Source: Lachnospiraceae bacterium (GTDB lineage: Bacteria; Bacillota; Clostridia; Lachnospirales; Lachnospiraceae). From it: DNA of 64,000 nucleotides. The position numbers and the translations under genes are program-made. Of this stretch, positions 53,626 to 62,399 are shown piece by piece. The stretch's first letter is position 1, and each line of letters begins with the position of its first letter. The notes beneath the pieces are model-generated. The model ran no database searches and was not told where the DNA came from. It was given only the letters and a program-made list of their open reading frames with translations. The stretch covers positions 1-64,000 of the forward strand of contig JAFTWX010000074.1 in assembly GCA_017465095.1 (NCBI GenBank), given 5' to 3'.

Positions 53626-53683
53626 GCAACCAAATGGTTGCATTTTTTCACGAATTATACCACCGTATGGTAACATTTGTCAA
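53626..53683. promoter_or_regulatory. Promoter and operator-like repeats between the small-protein and XRE genes
   Basis: For the minus strand, TTGACA (53683-53678) and TATAAT (53659-53654) are 18 bases apart. The spacer and -10 carry TACCA-ccgta-TGGTA (53658-53672). A second inverted repeat GCAACCA-AA-TGGTTGC (53626-53641) lies just downstream. Both share ACCA/TGGT half-sites and flank the divergent regulator gene. Confidence 0.65.
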
Positions 53684-53723
53684 ACAAGCAACTCGGCACC
53701 TTAAAGGAGCATCTATTATTTGT

Positions 53724-53936
53724 ATGAAATGGCAACGATTTGAAGATATAAGAATAGATCATGATCTGACGCAGCAACAGGTTGCTGATATTCTGAACTG
53801 TCAAAGAGAAGTGTATCGAAGATACGAAAAGGGCATTCGTGAAATGCCCCTTTCCTACGCCATTATCTTGGCTAAGTATTATCATGTATCTCTCGATTAT
53901 TTGACAGGGTTAAGCGATGACGCAACCACGCGCTGA
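53724..53936 (+). CDS. XRE-family helix-turn-helix regulator
   Basis: A 70-residue, DNA-binding-only protein: IRIDHDLTQQQVADILNCQREVYRRYEKG is the Cro/C1-type HTH (five helices), ending YHVSLDYLTGLSDD as in many small repressors. ATG 53724 begins at the HTH; AAAGGAG lies 14 bases upstream, a long gap, so the start is not certain. It diverges from the islet genes and its stop lies 2 bases from the proS stop on the other strand. It probably represses the divergent promoter and itself through the repeats between them. Confidence 0.82.
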   Translation: MKWQRFEDIRIDHDLTQQQVADILNCQREVYRRYEKGIREMPLSYAIILAKYYHVSLDYLTGLSDDATTR

Positions 53937-53938
53937 TT

Positions 53939-55384
53939 TTAGTACGCTCTTCCCCAATAAACCATCTTTGTTGCAGGCTTTCCGCAGCATACACATGTAT
54001 CTGCAATATGTTCCTGCTCCCATGGCATACAACGGCTTGTTACGCTTAGTTTTTCTTTGATCTCATCCTCGCAGGCCTGATCCTCACACCACATAGCTTT
54101 TACAAATCCGGATTTTTCTGTAAAGAGTTTCACAAATTCATCCATATCATGAGCCACATATGTGTGCTCTTCTCTGTGCGCTCTTGCATGTTCAAGCATT
54201 TCAACCTGCATCTTGTCAAGAAGCTCTACTACCTTTGTCTCAATCTCATCAAGACTGCACTCAATTTTTTCGCGTGTGTCACGACGAACGAGAACACATT
54301 TGTTTGCCTCGATATCCTTCGGACCGATCTCTACACGTACCGGAATTCCGCGCATCTCACACTCGGAGAATTTCCATCCCGGACTCTTATCTGTATCGTC
54401 CACTTTCACGCGGAGACCTTCTTTTCCTGCTGCTGCAAGACGATCTTTGAGCTCAAACGCTTTGTCAAGCACACCTTCTGCCTGCTGGCGAATCGGAATA
54501 ATCATAACCTGTGTCGGCGCCACTCTCGGCGGAAGTACAAGACCGGAATCATCACCGTGTACCATGATGATGGCACCGATAAGTCTCGTTGTCATTCCCC
54601 AGGAAGTCTGATGTGCATACTGAAGTTTGTTGTTTTTGTCTGTATACTGAATGCCGAATGCTTTCGCAAAACCGTCACCGAAGTTGTGGCTGGTTCCTGA
54701 CTGAAGCGCCTTTCCGTCATGCATCAACGCTTCGATGGTGTAGGTCGCTTCCGCACCTGCAAATTTTTCTTTCTCTGTCTTACGACCTTTGATTACAGGC
54801 ATAGCAAGAACGTTCTCGCAGAAATCTGCGTATACGTTCAGCATCTGAACGGTTCTCTCTTCCGCTTCCTGTGCTGTTGCGTGTACGGTATGACCTTCCT
54901 GCCATAAGAACTCACGGCTGCGAAGGAACGGTCTTGTCTCCTTTTCCCAGCGCACTACCGAACACCACTGGTTGTAGTTCTTCGGAAGATCGCGGTATGA
55001 CTGAATTTCATTTTTATAAAAATCACAGAACAATGTTTCGGAAGTCGGTCTGACACACATTCTCTCCTGAAGCGGGTTAAGTCCTCCGTGTGTCACCCAG
55101 GCTACCTCAGGCGCAAATCCTTCCACATGGTCTTTTTCTTTCTGAAGAAGACTCTCCGGAATGAACATCGGAAGATAAACATTTTCCACGCCTGTCGCTT
55201 TGAACATTGCGTCGAGCTGCTTCTGAATCAGCTCCCAAATTGCGTATCCGGCCGGTTTTAAAACCATACAACCCTTTACGCTCGTGTAATCGATGAGTTC
55301 CGCTTTCTTTACCACATCTGTATACCACTGGGCAAAGTCCACATCCATCGCAGTGATAGCTTCTACTAACTTTTTGTCTGCCAT
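53939..55384 (-). CDS. proS: Prolyl-tRNA synthetase, archaeal/eukaryal type
   Basis: Charges tRNA-Pro. 481 residues, the short ProS form without the bacterial editing insertion. Class II motifs are visible: [35 protein letters not shown], and the later [18 protein letters not shown]. The C-terminal zinc-binding tail has four Cys ([13 protein letters not shown] and [10 protein letters not shown]) and ends in YWGRAY, as in archaeal and eukaryal enzymes. It is controlled by a T-box leader, so expression rises when tRNA-Pro is uncharged. Confidence 0.96.
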   Translation of the reverse strand: MADKKLVEAITAMDVDFAQWYTDVVKKAELIDYTSVKGCMVLKPAGYAIWELIQKQLDAMFKATGVENVYLPMFIPESLLQKEKDHVEGFAPEVAWVTHGGLNPLQERMCVRPTSETLFCDFYKNEIQSYRDLPKNYNQWCSVVRWEKETRPFLRSREFLWQEGHTVHATAQEAEERTVQMLNVYADFCENVLAMPVIKGRKTEKEKFAGAEATYTIEALMHDGKALQSGTSHNFGDGFAKAFGIQYTDKNNKLQYAHQTSWGMTTRLIGAIIMVHGDDSGLVLPPRVAPTQVMIIPIRQQAEGVLDKAFELKDRLAAAGKEGLRVKVDDTDKSPGWKFSECEMRGIPVRVEIGPKDIEANKCVLVRRDTREKIECSLDEIETKVVELLDKMQVEMLEHARAHREEHTYVAHDMDEFVKLFTEKSGFVKAMWCEDQACEDEIKEKLSVTSRCMPWEQEHIADTCVCCGKPATKMVYWGRAY

Positions 55385-55430
55385 TTTGTTTCTCCTTTTC
55401 GCATTTTATTTGTCCAAGGCGCTGCCCATC

Positions 55431-55668
55431 AAAAAAGGATGATCACGCCTATCCATCCCAAAGGGACCGAAATCTCGGCGGTACCACCCTAATTAGTGTT
55501 CATACACTCTGCTCATAAACCGTTAACGCCGGCACTACGCTGTATTTTCATACAGAGCTCCGAGGTAGGTTCGACTGCTGCCCCGTAAGAATCTCTCACC
55601 AACGATTCTCTCTCTTTGACGGTTTCACAATGTACTGATCCTCTTCATCGCTGAAATCTTATAATTCT
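55431..55668 (-). promoter_or_regulatory. T-box riboswitch of proS
   Basis: The T-box AGGGTGGTACCGCCG lies at 55490-55476, followed by the terminator GGATGGAT / ATCATCC with six T at 55464-55431. Upstream, GATGAAGAGGATCAGTA and the AGAGA-rich stem I fit a specifier stem; a CCU proline codon lies at 55569-55567 (GAACCTACC) as likely specifier. Confidence 0.93.
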
Positions 55669-55674
55669 CTACTG

Positions 55675-55703
55675 ATTGTAGAAAAGGTTTTGTTTTTTGT
55701 CAA
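55675..55703 (-). promoter_or_regulatory. proS promoter
   Basis: Consensus TTGACA (55703-55698) and TACAAT (55680-55675), 17-base spacer, directly ahead of the T-box leader. Confidence 0.88.
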
Positions 55704-55712
55704 GCTATTTTC

Positions 55713-56948
55713 TTATTCAGATACGTTCTCTCCCGCCTCCTCTTGTGGCAGGAATTTTTTATAAATTTCTACATGGTCGTAAATGCATCTCCAGCTGCTG
55801 GTGGAATCCGCTGTCACGCAGATGTATTCATTTTCTTCGCCGTCCAAAGTGCAACTGGCCGCACAGCTTCCGGACTCTACCACATAGCCTGTCTTTCCGG
55901 CAAGCACAAAACCGCCCGCATCCTTATCCTCAATGCGGCGCAAAAACCAGTTGGAAATGTTGATTCCTTCCGGGTGCTGCTCGGTAAACGTAGTCGTATA
56001 TTTCTTGGCTGACAATACTTCTCTGCACAGTTCATTATCAAGCGCCGCCTGCAAAATAATCGCCATATCGTAAACGCTGCAATAGTGGTTTGCGTCGTAA
56101 ATGCCCACGCAGTTGGTAAAATGTGCACTTTCGGAAAGTCCCAGTTCCTCCAGCTTCGCATTCATAAGCTCCACAAACTTCTCCTGTGATCCGGCCACAT
56201 ACTCAGCAAGCCCCACAGCAGCATCTGCGCCGGAAGGAAGAACCGTACCGTAAAACAAATCCTTTATCTTTACGGTTTCTCCCACTTCCCAACCGACAAT
56301 ACTGCAGTCATTTTTATAGCTGTAATCTGCAATCTCCTGCGTGAGTGTGAAGGTGTCCTCCAAATCGGTCACATGCTCCGCTGCCACCAAAACGGTGAGC
56401 ACCTTCGTCATGGACGCAGGGTTAATAATCGTCTTCGGATTGCGCTGTGCAATAATATTTCCGGTCTGTGTGTCAACCAAAATCGCGTAGGAACTGATCA
56501 CCTCACCCGGAACCGATGTCGTCGCATCCGTGGCGGTAGCTACATAAGCTTCCGGAATCTCCTGCGTAGAGGTCGTTGGCGAAGAAGTTTCCTCCGGCTT
56601 ACTTTCTCCCGATGCAACATCCGGACTCTGCCCGGTCACCGCAGCTTCCGGTTCCTCGGAGAGCGATTCTTTCTCCGCCTGCAAATCTCCCTGCCCCGGC
56701 GCATACACCGTATTCGGTTTTTTGTCAATAACCTCCGGCTCCTTGTTCGACAACAATACTTTCGCGACAATAAATACAAGCAAAATTCCGACGCACGGAA
56801 CCGCCACCCGCATGATACGCCGAATCTTTTTCTGTCGCTGTTTTCTTCTGCGCATCTCGTTGCGACGGCGTCTCCGCTCTCTCCGCCGCTGCTCTTCGTA
56901 TTCATCAATTTCTTCTATTTCCAAATCTTCCAGTCTGAATTCTTCCAT
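55713..56948 (-). CDS. Membrane-anchored D-alanyl-D-alanine carboxypeptidase (S11)
   Basis: Trims terminal D-Ala from peptidoglycan stem peptides. 411 residues: a cytosolic N-terminus of acidic residues then a striking Arg/Lys block (EEQRRRERRRRRNEMRRRKQ), one membrane helix at about 47-67, a Ser/Thr/Glu-rich linker to 140, and the penicillin-binding domain with S-x-x-K in PASMTKVLT, SGADAAVGLAEYVAGS in place of the usual S-x-N, and K-T-G in LAGKTGYV. Most S11 enzymes have a cleavable signal and a C-terminal anchor, so this layout is reversed. The fba gene precedes it by 19 bases. Confidence 0.88.
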   Translation of the reverse strand: MEEFRLEDLEIEEIDEYEEQRRRERRRRRNEMRRRKQRQKKIRRIMRVAVPCVGILLVFIVAKVLLSNKEPEVIDKKPNTVYAPGQGDLQAEKESLSEEPEAAVTGQSPDVASGESKPEETSSPTTSTQEIPEAYVATATDATTSVPGEVISSYAILVDTQTGNIIAQRNPKTIINPASMTKVLTVLVAAEHVTDLEDTFTLTQEIADYSYKNDCSIVGWEVGETVKIKDLFYGTVLPSGADAAVGLAEYVAGSQEKFVELMNAKLEELGLSESAHFTNCVGIYDANHYCSVYDMAIILQAALDNELCREVLSAKKYTTTFTEQHPEGINISNWFLRRIEDKDAGGFVLAGKTGYVVESGSCAASCTLDGEENEYICVTADSTSSWRCIYDHVEIYKKFLPQEEAGENVSE

Positions 56949-56967
56949 CGTATTTCCTTTAACACTT

Positions 56968-57846
56968 TTATTTTTTATCTACACTTCCAAACAGTATCAT
57001 CTTTTCCATCACGGATTTTTTTATCGCATCTATGGTGGACGGTATGGTATCTGTCAGTCCCTTTCCGTCGCAGTAAGCCTGCGCAGCAGCTTTTGCTCCC
57101 GCATTGTTGATATCCGTAAAGATATTGATTTTACTGATTCCTCTTTCAATGGCTGTCTTAAAATCCTGATCCGTAAGTCCCGAACCGCCGTGAAGAACAA
57201 GCGGTGTATCAATCACCCCTGCAATTTCCGTAATTCGGTCAAAATCCAGCTTCGGCGGAAGCTTATATGCACCGTGGGCTGTGCCGACCGCAATCGCCAG
57301 CGCATCCGCTTTCGTCTTTTCAATAAAATCCTTTGCCATGGACGGATCCGTGTAAAAACGTGTCGGATCAAGTTGTTCACTGCTAACTTTTGCAGAAGCC
57401 TCATCTGTCGCTTCCGCGGAACCTTCATTGTCTCCCACATGCCCCAGTTCGGCTTCTATCGTAGCGCCGTATTTGTGGGCAAGTGCAGTCATAGCCGCTA
57501 CACGTTCCACGTTTTCTTCATAAGATGCGGTGGAACAATCGTACATAACAGAGCTGAACCCATATTCCAGAGCCGCCTTACAGGTCTCCTCCTTCAGGCC
57601 GTGATCCAAATGCACCACCACCGGTACACTGGCTCTCTCCGCCATCGGTATGAGCAAATCCGCCAGTTCGCGAAGCGGTCCGAAAGGAAGCAGTATTTCT
57701 GCTGTTCCGATGATTACCGGAGAATTCATTTCCTCCGCCGCCGCAATCACACCTCTTGCAAGTTCCAGATTTACCGTATTAAAAAGTCCTACCGCATATT
57801 TCCCTGTGCGGGCAGGAAGCAAAACATCATTCATATTTACCAGCAT
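56968..57846 (-). CDS. Class II fructose/tagatose-bisphosphate aldolase
   Basis: A 292-residue zinc-dependent aldolase that splits a ketose 1,6-bisphosphate to DHAP and glyceraldehyde phosphate. Zinc and substrate motifs: VVVHLDHGLKEE, EAELGHVGDNEG, VGTAHGAY and PLVLHGGSGL. Sequence alone does not separate FbaA from GatY/KbaY. ATG 57846 with GGAG 10 bases upstream is preferred; the frame extends 27 bases into the upstream gene. It follows the PfkB kinase gene within 5 bases, so kinase and aldolase may act in succession on a sugar phosphate. Confidence 0.9.
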   Translation of the reverse strand: MLVNMNDVLLPARTGKYAVGLFNTVNLELARGVIAAAEEMNSPVIIGTAEILLPFGPLRELADLLIPMAERASVPVVVHLDHGLKEETCKAALEYGFSSVMYDCSTASYEENVERVAAMTALAHKYGATIEAELGHVGDNEGSAEATDEASAKVSSEQLDPTRFYTDPSMAKDFIEKTKADALAIAVGTAHGAYKLPPKLDFDRITEIAGVIDTPLVLHGGSGLTDQDFKTAIERGISKINIFTDINNAGAKAAAQAYCDGKGLTDTIPSTIDAIKKSVMEKMILFGSVDKK

Positions 57847-57851
57847 ATTTT

Positions 57852-58973
57852 TTATTCTCCGTTCTTCTGCCATCCGGCAGAGATTTTGGCTTTCAGTTCA
57901 TCCAGCGGTTTCAGTCCGCTGAGGGCATCAAATGCCTCCACGCAGCAGGCGCCCGTCGCCGTCGCCATCTGAAGAGATGTTGCAAGTGACTCACCGTTTA
58001 ATATCGATGTCAAAAAGGCCGCGATGCTAGTATCGCCTGCGCCGGTTCCGCAGACAACAGCGTCCGGTTTGTAACTCTTCTCAAAACCTTCTTTGCCTGC
58101 CCACTCTTCTAAAGTTAGCCCAAGCTTACTACAAAGCGTTCCCATGCTTTCCTCATCCGAGGTCTTGTAATACACGCCCGGAGCTCCGCACTTAATCAAA
58201 ACCGTTTTCGCTCCCATAGAGAGAACTTTCTGCGCCAACGGTGCAATGTCTTCCGGAGTCAAAACCTCCGTCATATCGCCTCCTCCGCTGCGCTTTTCCC
58301 ACTCGGCAAAACGTTCCCGATCCAGCATAAAACAAAGCTCTTCCACACTCGGAACAAAAAAATCTACATACGGAAGTGTTCGTGACAAAATCTTTTCCCA
58401 GTCGGCTTTCCCTGCATCCGAAGTCGGATCAATTGCTGCCATATCGAGCGACACCGCTGTCTTTCCTTCTCTCACCCGGGCAAACATTTCCGCCATTTGC
58501 TGTCCGTCGTCCATATACATATTGCGCATAATCGGCGGGTATCCGAAATGGAAAAGATCCGCCTCATGAATCTTATCATAATCAAGATCATCCTTCGTAA
58601 ACGTGTCGTTTGCTCCCGGATCATGGAGAAAAATACGGTCTATGCCCGGAACCGCCAGCACTACCGAATAAGAGGTAGCAGAATCATCCGAGACAATCAT
58701 CTCTCCGTCCGCATCATACTTTTTCAAAATTTCCAAAATGACATTTCCGAAACTGTCATTGCCCACTTTTCCCATGAGGCTGACTTCGTTTCCGAGTATT
58801 TTCATGGCAAGACCGGTATTGGCAATACATCCTCCCGTATGTATATCCACACCATCCATATGAATGAGCTTGCCCGGCTGAAGAATCGCCTCCATCTTGG
58901 AAGCTTTTTTCCCCGAAAAAACCGGTGTAATATCAATACATATATGTCCTGCGACAACAGCTTTTTTGTTCAT
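57852..58973 (-). CDS. PfkB-family carbohydrate kinase
   Basis: 373 residues of the ribokinase fold. The PfkB signatures are clear: HTGGCIANTGLAMKILG, GKVGNDSFG, and the catalytic VVCGTGAGDTSIAAFL with the Asp base. It transfers phosphate from ATP to a sugar or sugar phosphate. The segment RSGGGDMTEVLTPEDIAPLA is an insertion relative to short kinases. The aldolase gene starts 5 bases later, which points to a phosphofructokinase or tagatose-6-phosphate kinase role, not proven. AGGCAGACCGAT upstream gives only a weak ribosome site. Confidence 0.88.
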   Translation of the reverse strand: MNKKAVVAGHICIDITPVFSGKKASKMEAILQPGKLIHMDGVDIHTGGCIANTGLAMKILGNEVSLMGKVGNDSFGNVILEILKKYDADGEMIVSDDSATSYSVVLAVPGIDRIFLHDPGANDTFTKDDLDYDKIHEADLFHFGYPPIMRNMYMDDGQQMAEMFARVREGKTAVSLDMAAIDPTSDAGKADWEKILSRTLPYVDFFVPSVEELCFMLDRERFAEWEKRSGGGDMTEVLTPEDIAPLAQKVLSMGAKTVLIKCGAPGVYYKTSDEESMGTLCSKLGLTLEEWAGKEGFEKSYKPDAVVCGTGAGDTSIAAFLTSILNGESLATSLQMATATGACCVEAFDALSGLKPLDELKAKISAGWQKNGE

Positions 58974-58991
58974 ATCGGTCTGCCTCCCTGT

Positions 58992-60074
58992 TTATTTTTT
59001 TCTGTATTTCATGTCAAGAAAAGCGTCAAAATCACGGATAAGCATACGGTGTATCTCCTCATCAATCCCTACCACGACGCGCGGATAATTTTCCTCAAAA
59101 TATCTTAAAAGCTTTGCAATCTCATATTCTTCACGAATGATAGAATATCGCCGTTTATCCAAAGTATAGAAATTCAGGGACGTCCTTGAACCCTCCGGAG
59201 ATTTTGTGGCATACACCAAAACCATCTCTCCGTTCGATATCAGATAAGGATAGTTGCTGATCAAAAAGAATATGTAATTTTTCCCGACCCAAAAATCTTT
59301 TGCAATTTCGTCCGCCACGGCTAACTCTTGATTCAGTTGAAGATCATCAATACGATATTTATTCAAATGCTTTTTTATGATTCTTTCATATTGAAGACCG
59401 GATACCTTGGTAGCCCAAAAGACAAGCAAAGCAAAAAGAATGCTGAAAGAAAACAATTTGCCCTCCATCGGCAAGGTTGCTCCGCTCCCGAACGAAACAT
59501 TTTCATCATCCAGTACGTACACTTTATTGTAGGTCTTTTTAAGCAAATCCGCATTTCCGTAATTTTCCGTGAGTGCACTTTTATAATGATTGAAATGTTT
59601 CTCTTTAGACATACGGACATATCCTGTGACCCGAATCGGCTCCAAATCTCTTTTCGGTTCACCGTCGTAAATAATCTGCCGTGTCTGTTTCTTTAATCTG
59701 TCCACTTCTTCTTTTTTATCCGGCGGCACAAAAAAGAAAAACGGATTTTCCATATTTTCATCCAATCCAACATATCCGTGGGTATAGAATTCTACATTTT
59801 CATCATACGAATCATACAGGTCACTGTCATAAAAATTAACCACACTGTCCAAAACATACGGTATTTCACAAGTAACCTGCTTTTTGTAATATTCTTCAAG
59901 CGGTTCTCCGGCTGTTATCTCGGTTGGCGGAAGAAAAAGACTCAAAGGCGCCGTATATTTGTCCGTACATATAGTCATGTAGACATAACCAGTCAACAAA
60001 AGAAGCGCAACACAAATCATTATGTCGAGTTTTTTCCGTACTCTCTTTTTAAAAATCTCATGTGTTTTCAGCAT
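58992..60074 (-). CDS. Bitopic membrane protein of unknown function
   Basis: 360 residues, not recognised. A basic start, a helix at about 17-37 (IMICVALLLLTGYVYMTIC), an outer domain of about 170 residues rich in Tyr and acidic residues, a second helix near 205-222 (FSFSILFALLVFWATKVSG), and a cytosolic domain of 130 residues (LNFYTLDKRRYSIIREEYEI). AAAGGGG precedes the ATG by 9 bases. It overlaps the four-helix protein gene by 17 bases, so the two are coupled. The outer domain recalls the 216-residue protein at 32248 in layout. Confidence 0.65.
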   Translation of the reverse strand: MLKTHEIFKKRVRKKLDIMICVALLLLTGYVYMTICTDKYTAPLSLFLPPTEITAGEPLEEYYKKQVTCEIPYVLDSVVNFYDSDLYDSYDENVEFYTHGYVGLDENMENPFFFFVPPDKKEEVDRLKKQTRQIIYDGEPKRDLEPIRVTGYVRMSKEKHFNHYKSALTENYGNADLLKKTYNKVYVLDDENVSFGSGATLPMEGKLFSFSILFALLVFWATKVSGLQYERIIKKHLNKYRIDDLQLNQELAVADEIAKDFWVGKNYIFFLISNYPYLISNGEMVLVYATKSPEGSRTSLNFYTLDKRRYSIIREEYEIAKLLRYFEENYPRVVVGIDEEIHRMLIRDFDAFLDMKYRKK

Positions 60075-60576
60075 CGCTTGTATCCCCTTTTAAACTCCGC
60101 ACTCTCGCCACCGCGACCCGGATATTCGCATAGATTAAAAATCCGGCCAGCGCCAGCATGAAAATTCCCACTCCGTATATACCGCCGTCGCGCTCCTTCA
60201 CTCCCGGCGCAAAAAACGCAACACAGGCGAGCACAATAAACAAAAGCGAAATCACTAGGCGCATAGCCAATGAAGCATATATTTTTACATATATCGCAAA
60301 TTTGATTACCTTTCGCGCCCTTTCCGGTATTTCACTGCTTCCTCCGTATCTCTGCAGCACATAAAACTCGAGCAGGTTCTGAAACGCCATCACGGCAAGA
60401 ACAACTATAAAAAGATAAAATACTGCCTGCATTCCTGTGGTGAGGGGCGTACCGAATCCGACACGAAGATTTACATTTTCTCCGATTTCTCCGGCTGCTT
60501 TCCACATTTGACAGGACATAACCACCGCAATCGCCGCAACCACTATATTCTTTATTTTATTTGACGTATGATTCAT
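60058..60576 (-). CDS. Four-helix membrane protein of unknown function
   Basis: 172 residues with four hydrophobic helices (about 10-28, 48-68, 100-122, 130-150) and short basic loops, not recognised. AAGGG lies 8 bases before ATG 60576; a GTG three codons earlier is unlikely because it overlaps that site. Overlaps the next gene by 17 bases. Perhaps a partner of the bitopic protein encoded downstream. Confidence 0.6.
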   Translation of the reverse strand: MNHTSNKIKNIVVAAIAVVMSCQMWKAAGEIGENVNLRVGFGTPLTTGMQAVFYLFIVVLAVMAFQNLLEFYVLQRYGGSSEIPERARKVIKFAIYVKIYASLAMRLVISLLFIVLACVAFFAPGVKERDGGIYGVGIFMLALAGFLIYANIRVAVARVRSLKGDTSDAENT

Positions 60577-60646
60577 ATTTTTCACCCTTAACTATTTTAT
60601 ATTTTCTGTCCGTTAAAAGCAATATTTTCAGGCATATTTTCTGCAA

Positions 60647-60689
60647 CAAAAAAGCAACCTCAAGCCGCCCGAAAGCACCTTGAAATTGC
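60647..60689 (-). terminator. Terminator after the DUF1846 gene
   Basis: GCAATTTCAAG / CTTGAGGTTGC stem with two G-T pairs, then TTTTTT on the minus strand. Confidence 0.8.
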
Positions 60690-60725
60690 TCATTTTTACA
60701 TATTTCTCAAATCTGTCACGAATCT

Positions 60726-62210
60726 CTAGAAAAACAACTCCTTGCTCGGATACACCGGCTCGCAGGTCACGCGAAGTCCCAGCTGACGGAGCATATCTTC
60801 ATCGCCCGCCTGAAGCATCTGCGTGGAATGAAACTCACAATCACGAAGCTGTGTCAGCGCCCGCATCGCTCTGGCCGTCAAGGTGTTGGTCGCACCCGAA
60901 ATAGAAAGCGCAGTCAGCACGTCATCCAGATTCAAAAGCGTGCTGTGACTGTTCAAAATTTTCGTTTTGAGTTCTGCGATCGGCTCTAAGATAATCGGAC
61001 TGAGAAGCGTCAAATCATCATCGATATTGGTCAGTGCCTTGATGGCATTGAGCACAACGGAAGAACTGGAACTCATCAGTTCGCTGGCTTTTCCTGTCAC
61101 AATCCGGCCGTCCGGAAGCTGAATCGCCGCACACGGACGCTCTGTCTTCTCCGCTCTGTCCAGTGCTGCCTTCACTACCTCCCGGATATCCGGGGTGATA
61201 TTGAGCTGACGCATAATCAGCTTAATCTTATCCACTGCATCCTTCTCACCTTTGCCCTGGCGGTGCGCACATTTCGCTGCAAAGAAACGGCGGACGATTT
61301 CCTGGCAACTGGCCTCTTTGACCGCCTCGTCGTCCACGATGGCATATCCGGCCATATTTACGCCCATATCTGTCGGACTCTTATAATCAAACGCACCGTT
61401 GCTGATGCGCGCAAGTGTACTTTTTACAATCGGGAATGCCTCCACGTCTCGGTTGTAATTGACGGTCGTCTCGCCGTAAGCCTCCAAATGGAACGGGTCA
61501 ATCATGTTAACGTCGTTCAAATCCGCTGTAGCTGCTTCATACGCAAGATTGACCGGATGCTTTAACGGAATATTCCAAATCGGGAATGTCTCGAACTTTG
61601 CGTATCCCGCCGGAATCCCTCTCACGGTCTCGTGATACACCTGTGAAAGACAGGTTGCTAACTTTCCGCTTCCCGGTCCCGGAGCCGTCACAACGACAAG
61701 CGGTTTTGTCGTCTCAATATATGGATTTGCACCGAAGCCTTCCTCGCTGCAAATAAAATCGATCTCGGTCGGATATCCCTTGATCGGCTTATGCACATAG
61801 TTTTTTACACCGCGCATGGTAAGCTTGGACATGAATGCATCCGCAGAAGCCTGTCCCGCATACTTGGTAATTACCACACTGTTTACCTCAATGCCGAGGC
61901 GCGTAATATTGTCAATCAAACGGAGTATATCCATATCATATGTGATACCCAGATCGGCTCTCATCTTTGTCTTTTCGATATCACCTGCAGAGATAACAAA
62001 GATAATCTCCGCCTGCTCCTTCAATTCATATAAAAGCTTAATCTTGGCATTGACATCAAATCCAGGAAGCACACGGGCTGCATGGTAATCGTCAAACAAC
62101 TTTCCGCCGAATTCCAGATAAAGCTTTCCGTTCGCCTGCTGAATACGTTCCAGAATGTGCTCTTTTTGCTTTTTCATATATAAATCATTGTCAAATCCGT
62201 TTCTGTCCAT
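60726..62210 (-). CDS. DUF1846 family protein
   Basis: 494 residues, the usual family length. The start FDNDLYMKKQKEHILERI, then YLEFGGKLFDDYHAARVLPG, and TAPGPGSGKLATCLSQVYHE (a P-loop-like GPGSGK segment) identify DUF1846, widespread in Firmicutes and related in fold to P-loop kinases; the reaction is not known to me. ATG 62210 has AAGGA 9 bases upstream; ATGs 6 and 18 bases earlier are less well placed. It is transcribed alone. Confidence 0.88.
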   Translation of the reverse strand: MDRNGFDNDLYMKKQKEHILERIQQANGKLYLEFGGKLFDDYHAARVLPGFDVNAKIKLLYELKEQAEIIFVISAGDIEKTKMRADLGITYDMDILRLIDNITRLGIEVNSVVITKYAGQASADAFMSKLTMRGVKNYVHKPIKGYPTEIDFICSEEGFGANPYIETTKPLVVVTAPGPGSGKLATCLSQVYHETVRGIPAGYAKFETFPIWNIPLKHPVNLAYEAATADLNDVNMIDPFHLEAYGETTVNYNRDVEAFPIVKSTLARISNGAFDYKSPTDMGVNMAGYAIVDDEAVKEASCQEIVRRFFAAKCAHRQGKGEKDAVDKIKLIMRQLNITPDIREVVKAALDRAEKTERPCAAIQLPDGRIVTGKASELMSSSSSVVLNAIKALTNIDDDLTLLSPIILEPIAELKTKILNSHSTLLNLDDVLTALSISGATNTLTARAMRALTQLRDCEFHSTQMLQAGDEDMLRQLGLRVTCEPVYPSKELFF

Positions 62211-62264
62211 GCACATGTTTCCTTTCATTTCAGTCCGTGATTTCGAAAATAAAAATACCTTAAT

Positions 62265-62293
62265 AGATTACCACTTTAAGGGCTTTTTTTCAA
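62265..62293 (-). promoter_or_regulatory. Promoter of the DUF1846 gene
   Basis: TTGAAA (62293-62288), 17 bases, TAATCT (62270-62265), about 50 bases ahead of the start. Confidence 0.65.
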
Positions 62294-62399
62294 GTGATAC
62301 AGCCATTGTTTTCACCTATATTTTGTTTTATTTTCACAGCATTTTCACAAAGCCGTGTTATATTTTTACAAATTAATCAAAAAATGGAGATTCACAAAT

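Noticed and set aside
56722..57972. 416-codon plus-strand frame across the carboxypeptidase and aldolase genes
   Set aside because: Spans two real minus-strand genes and their junction, with Arg/Ser-rich low-information translation.
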